A stretch of DNA of 64,000 nt from Spirochaetales bacterium (GTDB taxonomy: Bacteria > Spirochaetota > Spirochaetia > DSM-2461). The stretch covers positions 62,001 to 126,000 of the forward strand of contig JAKSCK010000255.1 of the NCBI GenBank assembly GCA_022360655.1, given 5' to 3'. Shown one piece after another: positions 1-7,690 of the stretch. A model generated the notes under the pieces. It saw only the letters and a list, made by a program, of their open reading frames with translations. It was not told the origin of the DNA and searched no databases. The translations under genes and the position numbers were made by a program. Positions within the stretch are counted from its first letter, which is position 1. Every line of letters starts with the position of its first letter.

Positions 1-37
1 ATTAATGAAGGAAATCTCTACTCTGCATCCAGAACGA

Positions 38-110
38 CGCAGGGTAGAGCAGTTGGCAGCTCGTCGGGCTCATAACCCGGAGGTCGCAGGTTCGAGTCCT
101 GCCCCTGCTA
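38..110 (+). tRNA. Initiator tRNA-Met (CAU)
   Basis: A cloverleaf can be drawn with a seven-base acceptor stem, a D-arm containing AGCAGTTGGCAGCTC, anticodon loop CTCATAA (CAT anticodon) and a T-arm GGTTCGAGTCC. The three consecutive G-C pairs of the anticodon stem (GGG/CCC) are the hallmark of initiator tRNA. The first acceptor position is C opposite U rather than a Watson-Crick pair, which keeps the unpaired 1-72 position typical of bacterial tRNA-fMet (C-A in E. coli). CCA is not encoded; the sequence after the discriminator A is GAAAG. Confidence 0.95.
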
Positions 111-113
111 GAA

Positions 114-138
114 AGCCACCAAAATTGGTGGCTTTTTT
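114..138 (+). terminator. Rho-independent terminator of tRNA-fMet
   Basis: GCCACC and GGTGGC form a six-base stem around a short AAAATT loop, followed directly by a T run. It lies four bases after the tRNA. Confidence 0.9.
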
Positions 139-224
139 TATCAATCTCCCTGATTCCCTCCTTGCCTACTCAGAAATACCTCCATTACGCTCGTGCATAA
201 TCTGCCAAGTCACAGAGGAATGAT

Positions 225-521
225 ATGCACACAGCCACCATGCGATATTCTGTCAAGAAAGAGCACCTCGAAGAATTCACCACGATATGGAATGAGCGGG
301 TGCTTAAAATCGCCCTGGATCAACCTGGATTTGTTCGGATGCAACTCCTCATACGAGATGAGGGAGAGGCCTTGGCCATGGGAACCTGGACCAATGCCAA
401 CCATGCCGCTGATTTTATGGCCACAGGGGTTTTCCGCGATTTAATGACGGAATGCCAGAAGATGCTCACAACAGCTCCCCAACCCACCATTTGGACTCTT
501 GCCGGATTTGCGGCCCGATAA
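225..521 (+). CDS. Antibiotic-biosynthesis-monooxygenase (ABM) fold protein
   Basis: A 98-residue protein of the size and pattern of the ABM ferredoxin-like family (PF03992). It opens with a MRYSVKKEHLEEFTTIWNE segment (strand 1 and helix 1), followed by a QPGFVRMQLLIRDEGEALAMGTW strand pair and a final helix. Members are small cofactor-free monooxygenases, haem-degrading enzymes or proteins of unknown role, usually dimeric and cytoplasmic, so no substrate can be named. The start at 225 follows an AGAGGA ribosome-binding sequence. The gene stands alone between the tRNA terminator and the biotin operon, with a hairpin just after its stop. Confidence 0.75.
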   Translation: MHTATMRYSVKKEHLEEFTTIWNERVLKIALDQPGFVRMQLLIRDEGEALAMGTWTNANHAADFMATGVFRDLMTECQKMLTTAPQPTIWTLAGFAAR

Positions 522-533
522 ACATTTCCCATC

Positions 534-560
534 CCCCGCCGAAACGGCGGGGTCGATCTA
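534..560 (+). repeat. Intergenic hairpin with TCGATCTA flank (copy 1)
   Basis: CCCCGCCG and CGGCGGGG form an eight-base perfect stem with an AAA loop, immediately followed by TCGATCTA. There is no T run, so it is not a classic terminator. The same flank follows unrelated stems elsewhere in the window, near 19092, 26346, 32945 and 42321, and in inverse orientation near 32873 and 37403. Confidence 0.8.
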
Positions 561-586
561 AGTCTTCCGAATGATTGCTCTAGACA

Positions 587-1579
587 GTGTACGCCACTTT
601 CGTTAACCTCTTTTATTATATGGTTAACAAGTCAGGTATTCGGCACCGATCACAGCTGTTAAACATACTGCGTACTCAAAACCAACCTCTTTCAGGGGAT
701 TTGCTTGGTCAGCAGCTCGGTGTCAGCCGGGTCACCATACACAAACACATTGCGGCCCTCAAAAATGAGGGATACTCCATAGAAGTGGGACGCCATGGTT
801 ATGTCCTTCAGGAATCAGGCCTCCCACGACTGGCATCCTGGGAATTTCCACCAGAAGAAAACATTCGTGTTCTCAAGGTTGTGGATTCCACAATGAATGA
901 GGCCATGGCCCTCGCAGATCGCCATCCTGGCGAGGAATGCATTGTTGTTGCGGAACGTCAAACATTAGGACGGGGGTTGGGCAATCAGGATTGGCATTCA
1001 CCAGAAGGTGGTCTGTGGGCTTCCCGGGTGCTTTATCCCCACCGATCTTCTGCAGAAGTGCAACGGATGGTCCTTGCTGCCTCTGTGGCTCTCGTCCATG
1101 TGCTTGAAAAGGATTGGAATCTTCAGGCCAAAATTTCCTGGCCCAATGATGTCATGGTGGATGGACGTAAAATTGCTGGGCTCATGGCGGATGCCCTGAT
1201 TCGTGGTGACCGAATTGCCCGTCTAGTGATGGGGATGGGGATTCATGTCAATAACAACCATTCTGATATGTTCCTGGCCCTCAAAGATGCCGTAGGGAAA
1301 GAGGCTGATCGCCGGAGTCTTCTGCTTCGATGGCGGGAAGAGACCGATTCCATTCTGTCCTCTGACCCACCACCGGCAGGAGATTCTTCCCCAACCTGGT
1401 GTCACGGAAAAATTCTTGGCATTGGAGAAGAACGGTCTCTCCACTGTTCAAAGACGCTCTACACCGGATACCACCGCGGTATTGATGGATTAGGACGTTT
1501 ATTGCTGGAAATTGCCCCTGGGAAAATACTAGGTTTTTCTCCCGGGGATCTTGATGAGTATACAAGGAGTCGCGTATGA
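587..1579 (+). CDS. birA: Biotin operon repressor / biotin-protein ligase BirA
   Basis: Bifunctional protein that makes biotinyl-AMP, transfers biotin to carboxylase carrier domains and represses biotin genes. An N-terminal winged helix (LLGQQLGVSRVTIHKHIAALKNEG) precedes the ligase domain with GRGLGNQDWHSPEGGLW and WPNDVMVDGRKIAGLM. The biotinyl-AMP loop, normally GRGRRGR, reads GRGLGNQ, so arginines usually present are replaced. The stop overlaps the bioY start (ATGA), indicating one transcript. The start is uncertain: the open frame begins with GTG at 587, an in-frame ATG lies at 620, neither has a ribosome-binding site, and a BirA operator covers 600-630. If that operator sits on the promoter, the true start would be downstream, since residues before roughly RSQLLNIL are not needed for the fold. 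Confidence 0.93.
   Translation: MYATFVNLFYYMVNKSGIRHRSQLLNILRTQNQPLSGDLLGQQLGVSRVTIHKHIAALKNEGYSIEVGRHGYVLQESGLPRLASWEFPPEENIRVLKVVDSTMNEAMALADRHPGEECIVVAERQTLGRGLGNQDWHSPEGGLWASRVLYPHRSSAEVQRMVLAASVALVHVLEKDWNLQAKISWPNDVMVDGRKIAGLMADALIRGDRIARLVMGMGIHVNNNHSDMFLALKDAVGKEADRRSLLLRWREETDSILSSDPPPAGDSSPTWCHGKILGIGEERSLHCSKTLYTGYHRGIDGLGRLLLEIAPGKILGFSPGDLDEYTRSRV
600..630 (+). promoter_or_regulatory. Putative BirA operator
   Basis: TCGTTAACC and GGTTAACAA form an inverted repeat separated by 13 bases. The known bacterial BirA site is wTGTwAACC, a 14-15 base spacer, then GGTTwACAw. The right half matches fully and the left half has one mismatch; the spacer is one base short. It overlaps the 5' end of the birA reading frame, implying autoregulation of the whole biotin-uptake operon. 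Confidence 0.7.
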
Positions 1580-2142
1580 ACGACCTTTCTGTTCGGTCCA
1601 TCGTTTTGGTGGCCGCCTTCACCGCACTGATCATTGTAGGGGCCATCTTTAGCTTCCCCGCTCCCTGGAATCCTGTCGTTCCGTTTACATTGGCCACGAT
1701 GTTTGTGATTCTTTCTGGAATGATCTTGGGCCCCTGGCTAGGAATGGCCACCACGGCTCTCTATGTGCTTCTCGGCAGCATGGGTCTACCGGTCTTTGCT
1801 GGTGGAAGTGCCGGACTTCAAGTTCTCTTTGGACCCACAGGAGGATTCCTGATTGGTTACATTCTGGCAGCGGCACTTGCAGGCCTTGTGGTTCGCAAAG
1901 CAGGAACTAGCATTCCTGCCCTCATCATTGCGGTATTGGTTGGAACTCTCGCCGTGTATCTCCCTGGTCTTCCTTGGATGCACTACAAGTTATTGGGCAT
2001 TGTTGAAGACTGGTCATGGGCCGCCACATGGGGCAAATACACCGCGCCATTCCTCTTGGGAGATGGAGTTAAAGCCATTGCAGCTGTCTTTATTGTTCAT
2101 TATCTCAAAGACCGCATTGTCCCCTCAGGCAAAAATCGTTGA
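1576..2142 (+). CDS. bioY: Biotin ECF transporter substrate-binding subunit BioY
   Basis: The 188-residue, six-helix S component of a biotin energy-coupling-factor transporter. It has the family pattern: an N-terminal hydrophobic helix, the FTLATMFVILSGMILGP segment, the ALYVLLGSMGLPVFAGG segment, and a glycine-rich stretch GPTGGFLIGY that lines the biotin site. Length and helix spacing match BioY (PF02632). Start ATG overlaps the birA stop, and its own stop overlaps the TTG start of the ATPase gene, so the four genes are translationally coupled. The adjacent dedicated ATPase and EcfT (BioM/BioN) make a complete BioMNY transporter rather than one sharing a general ECF module. Confidence 0.95.
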   Translation: MNDLSVRSIVLVAAFTALIIVGAIFSFPAPWNPVVPFTLATMFVILSGMILGPWLGMATTALYVLLGSMGLPVFAGGSAGLQVLFGPTGGFLIGYILAAALAGLVVRKAGTSIPALIIAVLVGTLAVYLPGLPWMHYKLLGIVEDWSWAATWGKYTAPFLLGDGVKAIAAVFIVHYLKDRIVPSGKNR

Positions 2143-2888
2143 CCCCTCCTCTCCTTGAAGCCGTCAAACTTGTTCATGAGTTTGACGGCGGCAAACGCGC
2201 CCTTGATGAAGCGTCATTTCAATTAGAATCTGGAGAATTCCTTGTTCTGGCTGGCCCAAATGGCAGTGGGAAAACAGTGTTGATGCGTCACCTCAATGGT
2301 CTTGCCAAACCCCATTCTGGTGAAGTTCTACTCAATGGCCAATCCATCCAAGAGGACCTGCCAACAACCCGCTGCCGGGTGGGACTTGTATTCCAGGATG
2401 CCGATGCCCAGATTGTGGGTCAGACGGTGGCCAAGGACGTGGCCTTTGGTCCAGAGAATCTGCGCTTACCTCGTCAGGTGATTGAAGAGCGGGTGAATCA
2501 ATCACTCAAAGCCACAGGACTTCTTGGCTTTCATCAACGTCGCCCCCACACCCTTTCAGGTGGAGAAAAACGGCGCTTAGCGGTGGCTGGCGTTTTGGCC
2601 ATGCAACCAGAGGTATTGGTTTTGGATGAACCATTCACAGGATTGGATTGGCCAGGCTGTGCTGATCTTTTAGCGGTATTGGATGAATTGCATCGTGCTG
2701 GAACGGCCATTCTTCTCATCACTCATGATTTGGGTAAAGTTCTGGCTCATGCAAACCGTTTGGCTCTTATGTCAGCGGGGAAAATTGTGGCCAATGGCCA
2801 TCCCAGTCAGATTCTACCTCAAGTGGAACAGTATGGGATTCGTTGTCCTCCAGGAGAGCTTTCTACCATGAGCTGGAGAAGCAAATGA
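2139..2888 (+). CDS. bioM: ECF transporter ATPase (BioM-type)
   Basis: ABC ATPase of 249 residues energising biotin uptake. Visible motifs in order are Walker A GPNGSGKT, the Q-loop in LVFQDADAQIV, the signature LSGGEKRRLAVAG, Walker B VLVLDEP and the switch histidine in ITHD. The start is TTG at 2139, overlapping the bioY TGA stop (TTGA). The 3' end overlaps the next start as ATGA. ECF systems normally use two ATPases or one as a homodimer; only one is encoded here, consistent with BioM homodimers. Confidence 0.92.
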   Translation: MTPPLLEAVKLVHEFDGGKRALDEASFQLESGEFLVLAGPNGSGKTVLMRHLNGLAKPHSGEVLLNGQSIQEDLPTTRCRVGLVFQDADAQIVGQTVAKDVAFGPENLRLPRQVIEERVNQSLKATGLLGFHQRRPHTLSGGEKRRLAVAGVLAMQPEVLVLDEPFTGLDWPGCADLLAVLDELHRAGTAILLITHDLGKVLAHANRLALMSAGKIVANGHPSQILPQVEQYGIRCPPGELSTMSWRSK

Positions 2889-3661
2889 GAGAAGCCGCAT
2901 TTTTACACTTTCACCCTGGCACAAGTTTCTGGTATCGCCATGATTCCCGCCTCAAGCTATTCGAACTTTGCCTCTGGAGTGCCCTTGCTTTAGCGGGAGG
3001 TCTCTGGGCCCTGATCACAACAGGAGTGGTATTGGTTCTGATTCATGGCATCACAGGAGGAACCATAAGAGCTTTGATCCGTCCATTAGCCTTCTGGGGA
3101 GTGATGGCCATTGCTTTTGTGATTTTTGCCTCCGTCAGTCATTCTGGCACTCCCATCCCTTGGATTGGCCAGTTTCTCAACCTGAGCATAGAGGGTGCCA
3201 TGGTGGGGGGATTACGCGCTTTCCGTTTGCTCGTGGTGCTTCTTGCAGGTCAATTAATGGCCGCCACCACGGATCCTGGAGATTTTGCCACTGCTCTCAG
3301 AAAACTCACAAAGGTTCTTCCTAAGCGTTGGTCTGGAGCTTTGGCCACAACGGTCTCTCTCACCATCAGCTTTCTTCCTCGCATCTTTGATGAAAGCGCC
3401 ACCATACGGGATGCCGCTCTTGGTAGAGGGCTGGAACAGCGACGTTCCATTCTACGACGTTCTCATTCCATCGGACTTCCCTTGGCTGAGGCAACACTAC
3501 GCCGAGCGGACCTCACAGCCGAAGCCCTGCTTTCGCGATGTTATGTGGATGATCCAACACCCCCTGAGATGCACATCACAGGGCAGGACCTCTTTGCGAC
3601 AACCATGGTTCTGCTCCCCTCTCTTCTGGCTTTGATCGCCCAAAATGCTCTCTTGAACTAG
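2885..3661 (+). CDS. bioN: ECF transporter transmembrane coupling protein EcfT (BioN-type)
   Basis: Membrane protein of 258 residues with several hydrophobic helices (for example FELCLWSALALAGGLWALIT and LAFWGVMAIAFVIFASVS) and two C-terminal coupling helices. EcfT proteins carry Ala-Arg-Gly-type motifs on these helices that contact the ATPases; here they read AALGRGLEQRRS and AEALLSRCYVDD, so the second is SRC instead of the usual ARG. ATG 2885 is chosen over an upstream TTG at 2843 because it has a GGAGAAG ribosome-binding site and an ATGA overlap with the ATPase gene. It is the last gene of the biotin operon. Confidence 0.88.
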   Translation: MREAAFLHFHPGTSFWYRHDSRLKLFELCLWSALALAGGLWALITTGVVLVLIHGITGGTIRALIRPLAFWGVMAIAFVIFASVSHSGTPIPWIGQFLNLSIEGAMVGGLRAFRLLVVLLAGQLMAATTDPGDFATALRKLTKVLPKRWSGALATTVSLTISFLPRIFDESATIRDAALGRGLEQRRSILRRSHSIGLPLAEATLRRADLTAEALLSRCYVDDPTPPEMHITGQDLFATTMVLLPSLLALIAQNALLN

Positions 3662-3678
3662 AGCAAACCATAGGCTCC

Positions 3679-3708
3679 TTGCCGCTGGATGGGGGAGACC
3701 GCTATGAT
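3679..3708 (+). promoter_or_regulatory. Promoter of the sigma-54 activator gene
   Basis: TTGCCG (3679-3684) and TATGAT (3703-3708) are separated by 18 bases. The -10 box ends exactly six bases before ATG 3715, so the predicted transcript would start at or next to the start codon. Confidence 0.6.
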
Positions 3709-3714
3709 CTTTTC

Positions 3715-5286
3715 ATGCAGGCCTTTGATGAAAAGATAGATGCTAGCCATTATCGCCGACGCATCCGTGAACTCACCCTTCTCTTTGAGATCAGCCAGAT
3801 TCTGGATCGAAGCATGGATTTGGATCAGGTGGTATCACCAGTTCTGGAAGAGATGGCGGATCATATGGAGATGCAGAGAGGTACGGTTTCTCTATTAAAC
3901 CGGCAAACCGGAGAAATCCGTATATCGGCAGCCTATGGCCTCACCGGGGAAGAACAAGAAAAAGGACGATACCGACTTGGAGAAGGCATCACAGGCCGTG
4001 TATTTCAAGAAGGACGGGCCATTGTTGTCCCTGATATTGCTCAAGAACCCTCTTTTCTTGATAAAACCGGAGCCCGGGCCAATGTTGGCATATCGTCCTT
4101 CCTATGTGTCCCCATCACCATTGGCCAAGAAACCGTTGGGGCCCTCTCCTGCGATCGGCTTTTTGGAGAAGATGTCACTCTGGATGAAGATGAGCGTCTC
4201 ATGACCATCATCGCCAGTATGATTGCTCGGGCTGTTCAACTCCGTCGTGATGGTGAGGAAGCTCAAAAAGCTTTAGAAGAAGAAAATTCTCGACTTCAAG
4301 CGGCTCTTCAGGAACCCTTCCATCCTGGTAACATGATTGGAAATACCCGGGCTATTGAAGCAGTCTATGCCCTTCTTGGGCAGGTGGCCCCGAGCGAAGC
4401 CACGGTTCTCATTCGGGGAGAAAGCGGAACAGGCAAGGAAATGATTGCCAATGCCATCCATTACAACAGTCCCCGGGCCCGAAAAAACTTCATCAAGGTG
4501 AATTGCGCAGCTCTACCCGAAGGAATCATTGAATCCGAGCTTTTTGGTCATGAGAAAGGCGCTTTCACTGGGGCTGTATCCTCCCGAAAGGGTCGTTTTG
4601 AAATGGCGGATGGAGGCACCATTTTTCTGGATGAAATCGGTGAGCTCACTCCCCATGTTCAAGTCAAGCTTCTCCGGGTTCTCCAAGAACGGGAAATTGA
4701 ACGTGTGGGAGGAAGTCTACCCATCGCTGTGGATGTGCGCATCATCGCAGCCACAAATCGCCCTCTTGAGGATGAAATTGCCCAAGGATTGTTCCGAGAG
4801 GATCTTTTTTACCGACTAAATGTGTTTCCTGTCCACCTGCCTCCCCTGCGCGAACGACGTGGAGACATCATGCTTCTTGCCGACCACTTCGTGGAAAAAT
4901 ATGCAAAGAAAAACAGAAAATCCATAAAGAGGATTTCAAGTTCTGCCATTGACCTTCTTTCTATTTATCATTGGCCCGGCAATGTTCGAGAGCTGGAAAA
5001 CTGCATTGAACGAGCCGTTCTTCTTTCGACCGATGAGGTGGTTCATGCGTATCATCTTCCCCCCAGTCTTCAATCGGCAGAATCTTCTGGTACTGGCCTG
5101 GCCAGCACCTTGGATGAAGCGCTCTCTGAGCTGGAAGAAGAACTCATTCGTGATGCTCTAAAGTCCTCACGTGGAAACAGAGCTGAAGCGGCTCGCCAGT
5201 TAGGAATCTCGGAGCGAATCATGGGATTACGAGTGGCAAAATACGGGATTCAACCCCAAAAATACCGCACAACAAACCTACAATAA
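3715..5286 (+). CDS. GAF-domain sigma-54-dependent activator, NifA/NtrC family
   Basis: Cytoplasmic enhancer-binding protein of 523 residues with NifA architecture: an N-terminal GAF sensor (about 20-185), a short coiled linker, an AAA+ domain with Walker A GESGTGKE (235-242) and the sigma-54-contacting GAFTGA loop (282-287), and a C-terminal Fis-type helix-turn-helix (NRAEAARQLGISER). The cysteine-rich linker of oxygen-sensitive NifA proteins is not seen. It lies directly upstream of a -24/-12 promoter for amt-glnK, which it probably activates. ATG 3715 is preferred over TTG 3679 because the TTG is part of the predicted -35 box. Nitrogen-fixation genes themselves are not in the window, so the name nifA is not assigned. 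Confidence 0.88.
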   Translation: MQAFDEKIDASHYRRRIRELTLLFEISQILDRSMDLDQVVSPVLEEMADHMEMQRGTVSLLNRQTGEIRISAAYGLTGEEQEKGRYRLGEGITGRVFQEGRAIVVPDIAQEPSFLDKTGARANVGISSFLCVPITIGQETVGALSCDRLFGEDVTLDEDERLMTIIASMIARAVQLRRDGEEAQKALEEENSRLQAALQEPFHPGNMIGNTRAIEAVYALLGQVAPSEATVLIRGESGTGKEMIANAIHYNSPRARKNFIKVNCAALPEGIIESELFGHEKGAFTGAVSSRKGRFEMADGGTIFLDEIGELTPHVQVKLLRVLQEREIERVGGSLPIAVDVRIIAATNRPLEDEIAQGLFREDLFYRLNVFPVHLPPLRERRGDIMLLADHFVEKYAKKNRKSIKRISSSAIDLLSIYHWPGNVRELENCIERAVLLSTDEVVHAYHLPPSLQSAESSGTGLASTLDEALSELEEELIRDALKSSRGNRAEAARQLGISERIMGLRVAKYGIQPQKYRTTNLQ

Positions 5287-5345
5287 AGTAGGACACTACC
5301 ACAACTCCAACATTTATGTAGGAATTCGCCTTTATGCCTCGCCTT

Positions 5346-5379
5346 CATTCCCACATTTCCAGTGGGAATGAGATTTTTT
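5346..5379 (+). terminator. Terminator after the sigma-54 activator gene
   Basis: CATTCCCAC and GTGGGAATG make a perfect nine-base stem around a seven-base loop, followed by AGATTTTTTA. It separates the regulator gene from the amt promoter. Confidence 0.8.
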
Positions 5380-5433
5380 ATATTTTTCTAATTCATAGAT
5401 TTAGAGAGAAGGGCTGGAAGATCCCCCTCTTTT

Positions 5434-5449
5434 TGGCACAACTCATGCT
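5434..5449 (+). promoter_or_regulatory. Sigma-54 (-24/-12) promoter of amt-glnK
   Basis: The sequence TGGCACAACTCATGCT matches the consensus TGGCACRNNNNTTGCW at all but one specified position, and the invariant GG and GC dinucleotides have the correct spacing. It is 34 bases before the amt start codon. Confidence 0.8.
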
Positions 5450-5483
5450 CTGGCATTTGCCATCTTGCCAAAAGGAGAACAGC

Positions 5484-6800
5484 ATGTTCTGTTTTCGAAA
5501 AAAAAGAGGAGTCTTCACCGTGTTGTTGCTCCTCATGGGCTCCATGCTCTTTGCTCAAGAATCCAATGAGCCGTCTTTGAGCATGTCTCTGGATACCCTC
5601 TGGTTGGTTCTTTGCGCCGCTCTTGTCTTTTTCATGCAGGCGGGCTTTGCCATGGTAGAAACCGGTCTTACCCGTGCAAAGAATGCCGGGAACATCATCA
5701 TGAAAAATCTCATGGATTTTGCCGGAGGTTCGCTGGTGTTTTGGGCTCTTGGCTGGGGATTGATGTATGGTCAGGATTGGGGAGGCTTCATTGGCTTCTC
5801 AGACTTCTTCCCAAACCAGGAGCCCATTCTCATGCGAGATTGGTTTTTTCAAGCCGTCTTTGCGGCCACGGCAGCCACCATTGTTTCCGGGGCCATGGCA
5901 GAACGCACCAAGTTTGTGAGCTACTTAGCTTATTCCGTTGTGCTCACTGGACTCATTTATCCCATCAGCGGCCACTGGATATGGAATGCAGAGGGATGGC
6001 TTGCCACAATGGGTTTTCATGATTTTGCTGGTTCCACTGTGGTTCATGGACTGGGAGGAGCAGCAGCCCTTGCTGGTGCGTTGATTCTTGGTCCAAGAAC
6101 AGGAAAGTACGTCATGGCCCAGGGGAAAAAAGCGTCCATGCCCATTATGGGACACAACCTCCCTCTTGCAGCCCTGGGTGTGTTCATCCTTTGGTTTGGC
6201 TGGTATGGATTCAATGCCGGATCAACCCTCTCGGGTACGGATTCAAGCATCTCCATCATTGTTGTAACCACCACTCTCGCAGCCGCTGCAGGGGCCATTG
6301 CTTCCATGATTACCGTTTGGATACTCAACGGAAAACCGGATGTATCCATGAGTCTCAATGGCGCCTTGGCTGGACTTGTAGCCATCACCGCCCCCTGCGC
6401 TGTGGTAAGCAATCGTGCCGCTGTGGTGATTGGTGTGATCGCCGGAATCCTCGTGGTATTTTCCGTTGAGTTTTTGGACAAAGTCCTTCATATCGATGAT
6501 CCCGTTGGAGCCGTGAGTGTTCATGGGATTTGCGGGATTTGGGGCACCATCGCTGTTGGAATCTTTGGAGACTTAGAAAAACTGGGGTCTGGTTTGAGCC
6601 GCTGGCAACAGATTGGCGTCCAAGGCCTTGGAACCGTGAGTGTGACTTTTTGGTCCTTCTTTGGGGCCTCCCTCCTTTTCCTCCTCATCTCAAAAACACT
6701 GGGCTTACGAGTACAGGAAGAGGAAGAACTTGCCGGTTTGGATTTAGATGAGCATGGCATTGAAGCCTATGCGGGCTTCCAGATTTTTCAGACCGATTGA
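5484..6800 (+). CDS. amt: Ammonium transporter Amt
   Basis: Inner-membrane ammonium channel of 438 residues. A signal-like N-terminus (FTVLLLLMGSMLFAQE) precedes eleven hydrophobic helices. Family landmarks are LVFFMQAGFAMVETGLTRAKN in the first helices, AGSTVVHGLGGAAALAGA containing one of the twin pore histidines, and DPVGAVSVHGICGIWGT containing the other. ATG 5484 is chosen because it has an AAAGGAG ribosome-binding site and lies downstream of the sigma-54 promoter; the open frame extends upstream to 5334 but would cross that promoter. It is followed by glnK, the usual partner that plugs the channel under nitrogen sufficiency. Confidence 0.95.
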   Translation: MFCFRKKRGVFTVLLLLMGSMLFAQESNEPSLSMSLDTLWLVLCAALVFFMQAGFAMVETGLTRAKNAGNIIMKNLMDFAGGSLVFWALGWGLMYGQDWGGFIGFSDFFPNQEPILMRDWFFQAVFAATAATIVSGAMAERTKFVSYLAYSVVLTGLIYPISGHWIWNAEGWLATMGFHDFAGSTVVHGLGGAAALAGALILGPRTGKYVMAQGKKASMPIMGHNLPLAALGVFILWFGWYGFNAGSTLSGTDSSISIIVVTTTLAAAAGAIASMITVWILNGKPDVSMSLNGALAGLVAITAPCAVVSNRAAVVIGVIAGILVVFSVEFLDKVLHIDDPVGAVSVHGICGIWGTIAVGIFGDLEKLGSGLSRWQQIGVQGLGTVSVTFWSFFGASLLFLLISKTLGLRVQEEEELAGLDLDEHGIEAYAGFQIFQTD

Positions 6801-6856
6801 TGGACCCTCAATAGAGGTTTCAGGTCATCCAAAACCGATCACTCAAGGAGTTTGTT

Positions 6857-7198
6857 ATGAAGCTTGTTGTTGCTTATATACGCCCTGAACGTCTCACTGC
6901 TGTGAAGCAAGAACTTTATCGGCAGAAGATTTATAAGATGTCTGTGACCAATGCCATTGGTTGCGGGCAACAAAGGGGATACACCGAAACCTATCGTGGA
7001 GTTCAAATTGAAGTGAATCTCCGTAAAAAAGTTCGGATAGAAATTGCCCTCACAGAGCCCTTCGTGGAACAAACAATCGCCGCCATTACCAAAGGAGCCC
7101 GAACCGGGGCCATTGGTGATGGAAAAATCTTTGTGCTTCCCATTCAAGAAACCATTCGGATTCGGAGTGGAGAGCGAGGAGATTCTGCTATAGGGTGA
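6857..7198 (+). CDS. glnK: PII nitrogen regulatory protein, GlnK type
   Basis: A 113-residue PII signal protein, trimeric and cytoplasmic, which binds ATP/ADP and 2-oxoglutarate and controls Amt. Conserved parts are TNAIGCGQQRGYTETYRG (T-loop start), KVRIEIAL (B-loop side) and TGAIGDGKIFVLPI with IRIRSGE (C-loop). At position 51, where enteric PII has the tyrosine that is uridylylated, this protein has isoleucine (RGVQIEV), and position 49 is valine, not the serine phosphorylated in cyanobacteria. Tyr46 is kept. Control by covalent modification at the usual sites is therefore unlikely. A clear AAGGAG ribosome-binding site precedes the start. Confidence 0.95.
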   Translation: MKLVVAYIRPERLTAVKQELYRQKIYKMSVTNAIGCGQQRGYTETYRGVQIEVNLRKKVRIEIALTEPFVEQTIAAITKGARTGAIGDGKIFVLPIQETIRIRSGERGDSAIG

Positions 7199-7299
7199 GC
7201 GTCAGAGAAATCAAAATGATTCTCCTTGTCCCTTCTGGCTTTTATAGATATTTTCTTATATAGAAGATGCATTCAGGCAAAAAGCCAAAGGAGCCCAAG

Positions 7300-7659
7300 A
7301 TGGCAGAACATCTAACCGCCCAGTCCTTTAAAGACAAGGTTTTTGACTATGAGAAAAGCCAAGAATGGGAATATAAGGGAGAACTTCCCGGAATCATTGA
7401 TTTCTATGCCGATTGGTGTGGCCCCTGCAAAATGGTCGCTCCCATCATTGAGCAGCTTTCTGATGAATACAAAGGAAAGCTCAATGTTTGGAAAGTGGAT
7501 ACGGAAGCAGAGCCTGAATTGGCAGGAGCCTTTGGGATTCAGAGCATTCCCTCCATTCTCTTCATTCCTGTAGAAGGAAAACCACAGATGGCTGCAGGGG
7601 CTCTCCCCAAAGCCACTTTTGAAACAATCATCACCGAGGAACTTGGCGTTTCTTCCTAA
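7300..7659 (+). CDS. Thioredoxin
   Basis: A 119-residue thioredoxin-fold disulfide reductase. The active site DFYADWCGPCKMVAP has the classical WCGPC, and the cis-proline loop reads QSIPSILFI. There is no signal peptide, so it acts in the cytoplasm. A longer N-terminal stretch than in E. coli TrxA precedes the fold (SFKDKVFDYEKSQEWEYKG). ATG 7300 is preferred to ATG 7267 because an AAAGGAG sequence sits seven bases before it. The gene is alone, ending at a hairpin shared with the convergent kinase gene. Confidence 0.92.
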   Translation: MAEHLTAQSFKDKVFDYEKSQEWEYKGELPGIIDFYADWCGPCKMVAPIIEQLSDEYKGKLNVWKVDTEAEPELAGAFGIQSIPSILFIPVEGKPQMAAGALPKATFETIITEELGVSS

Positions 7660-7664
7660 AATTT

Positions 7665-7690
7665 CCCCCCAAGGCTCAGGCCTTGGGGGT
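7665..7690. terminator. Hairpin between convergent trx and kinase genes
   Basis: CCCCCAAGG and CCTTGGGGG form a nine-base stem and overlap the last codons of the minus-strand kinase gene. On the minus strand the stem is followed by AAATTTTA, so termination there is plausible. On the plus strand it is followed by TCGTTCT, resembling the TCGATCT flank of the dispersed hairpins. Confidence 0.6.

Noticed and set aside
5334-5483. Fifty-residue N-terminal extension of Amt
   Set aside because: It runs across a terminator hairpin and the sigma-54 promoter, and ATG 5484 has a good ribosome-binding site and starts the signal peptide.
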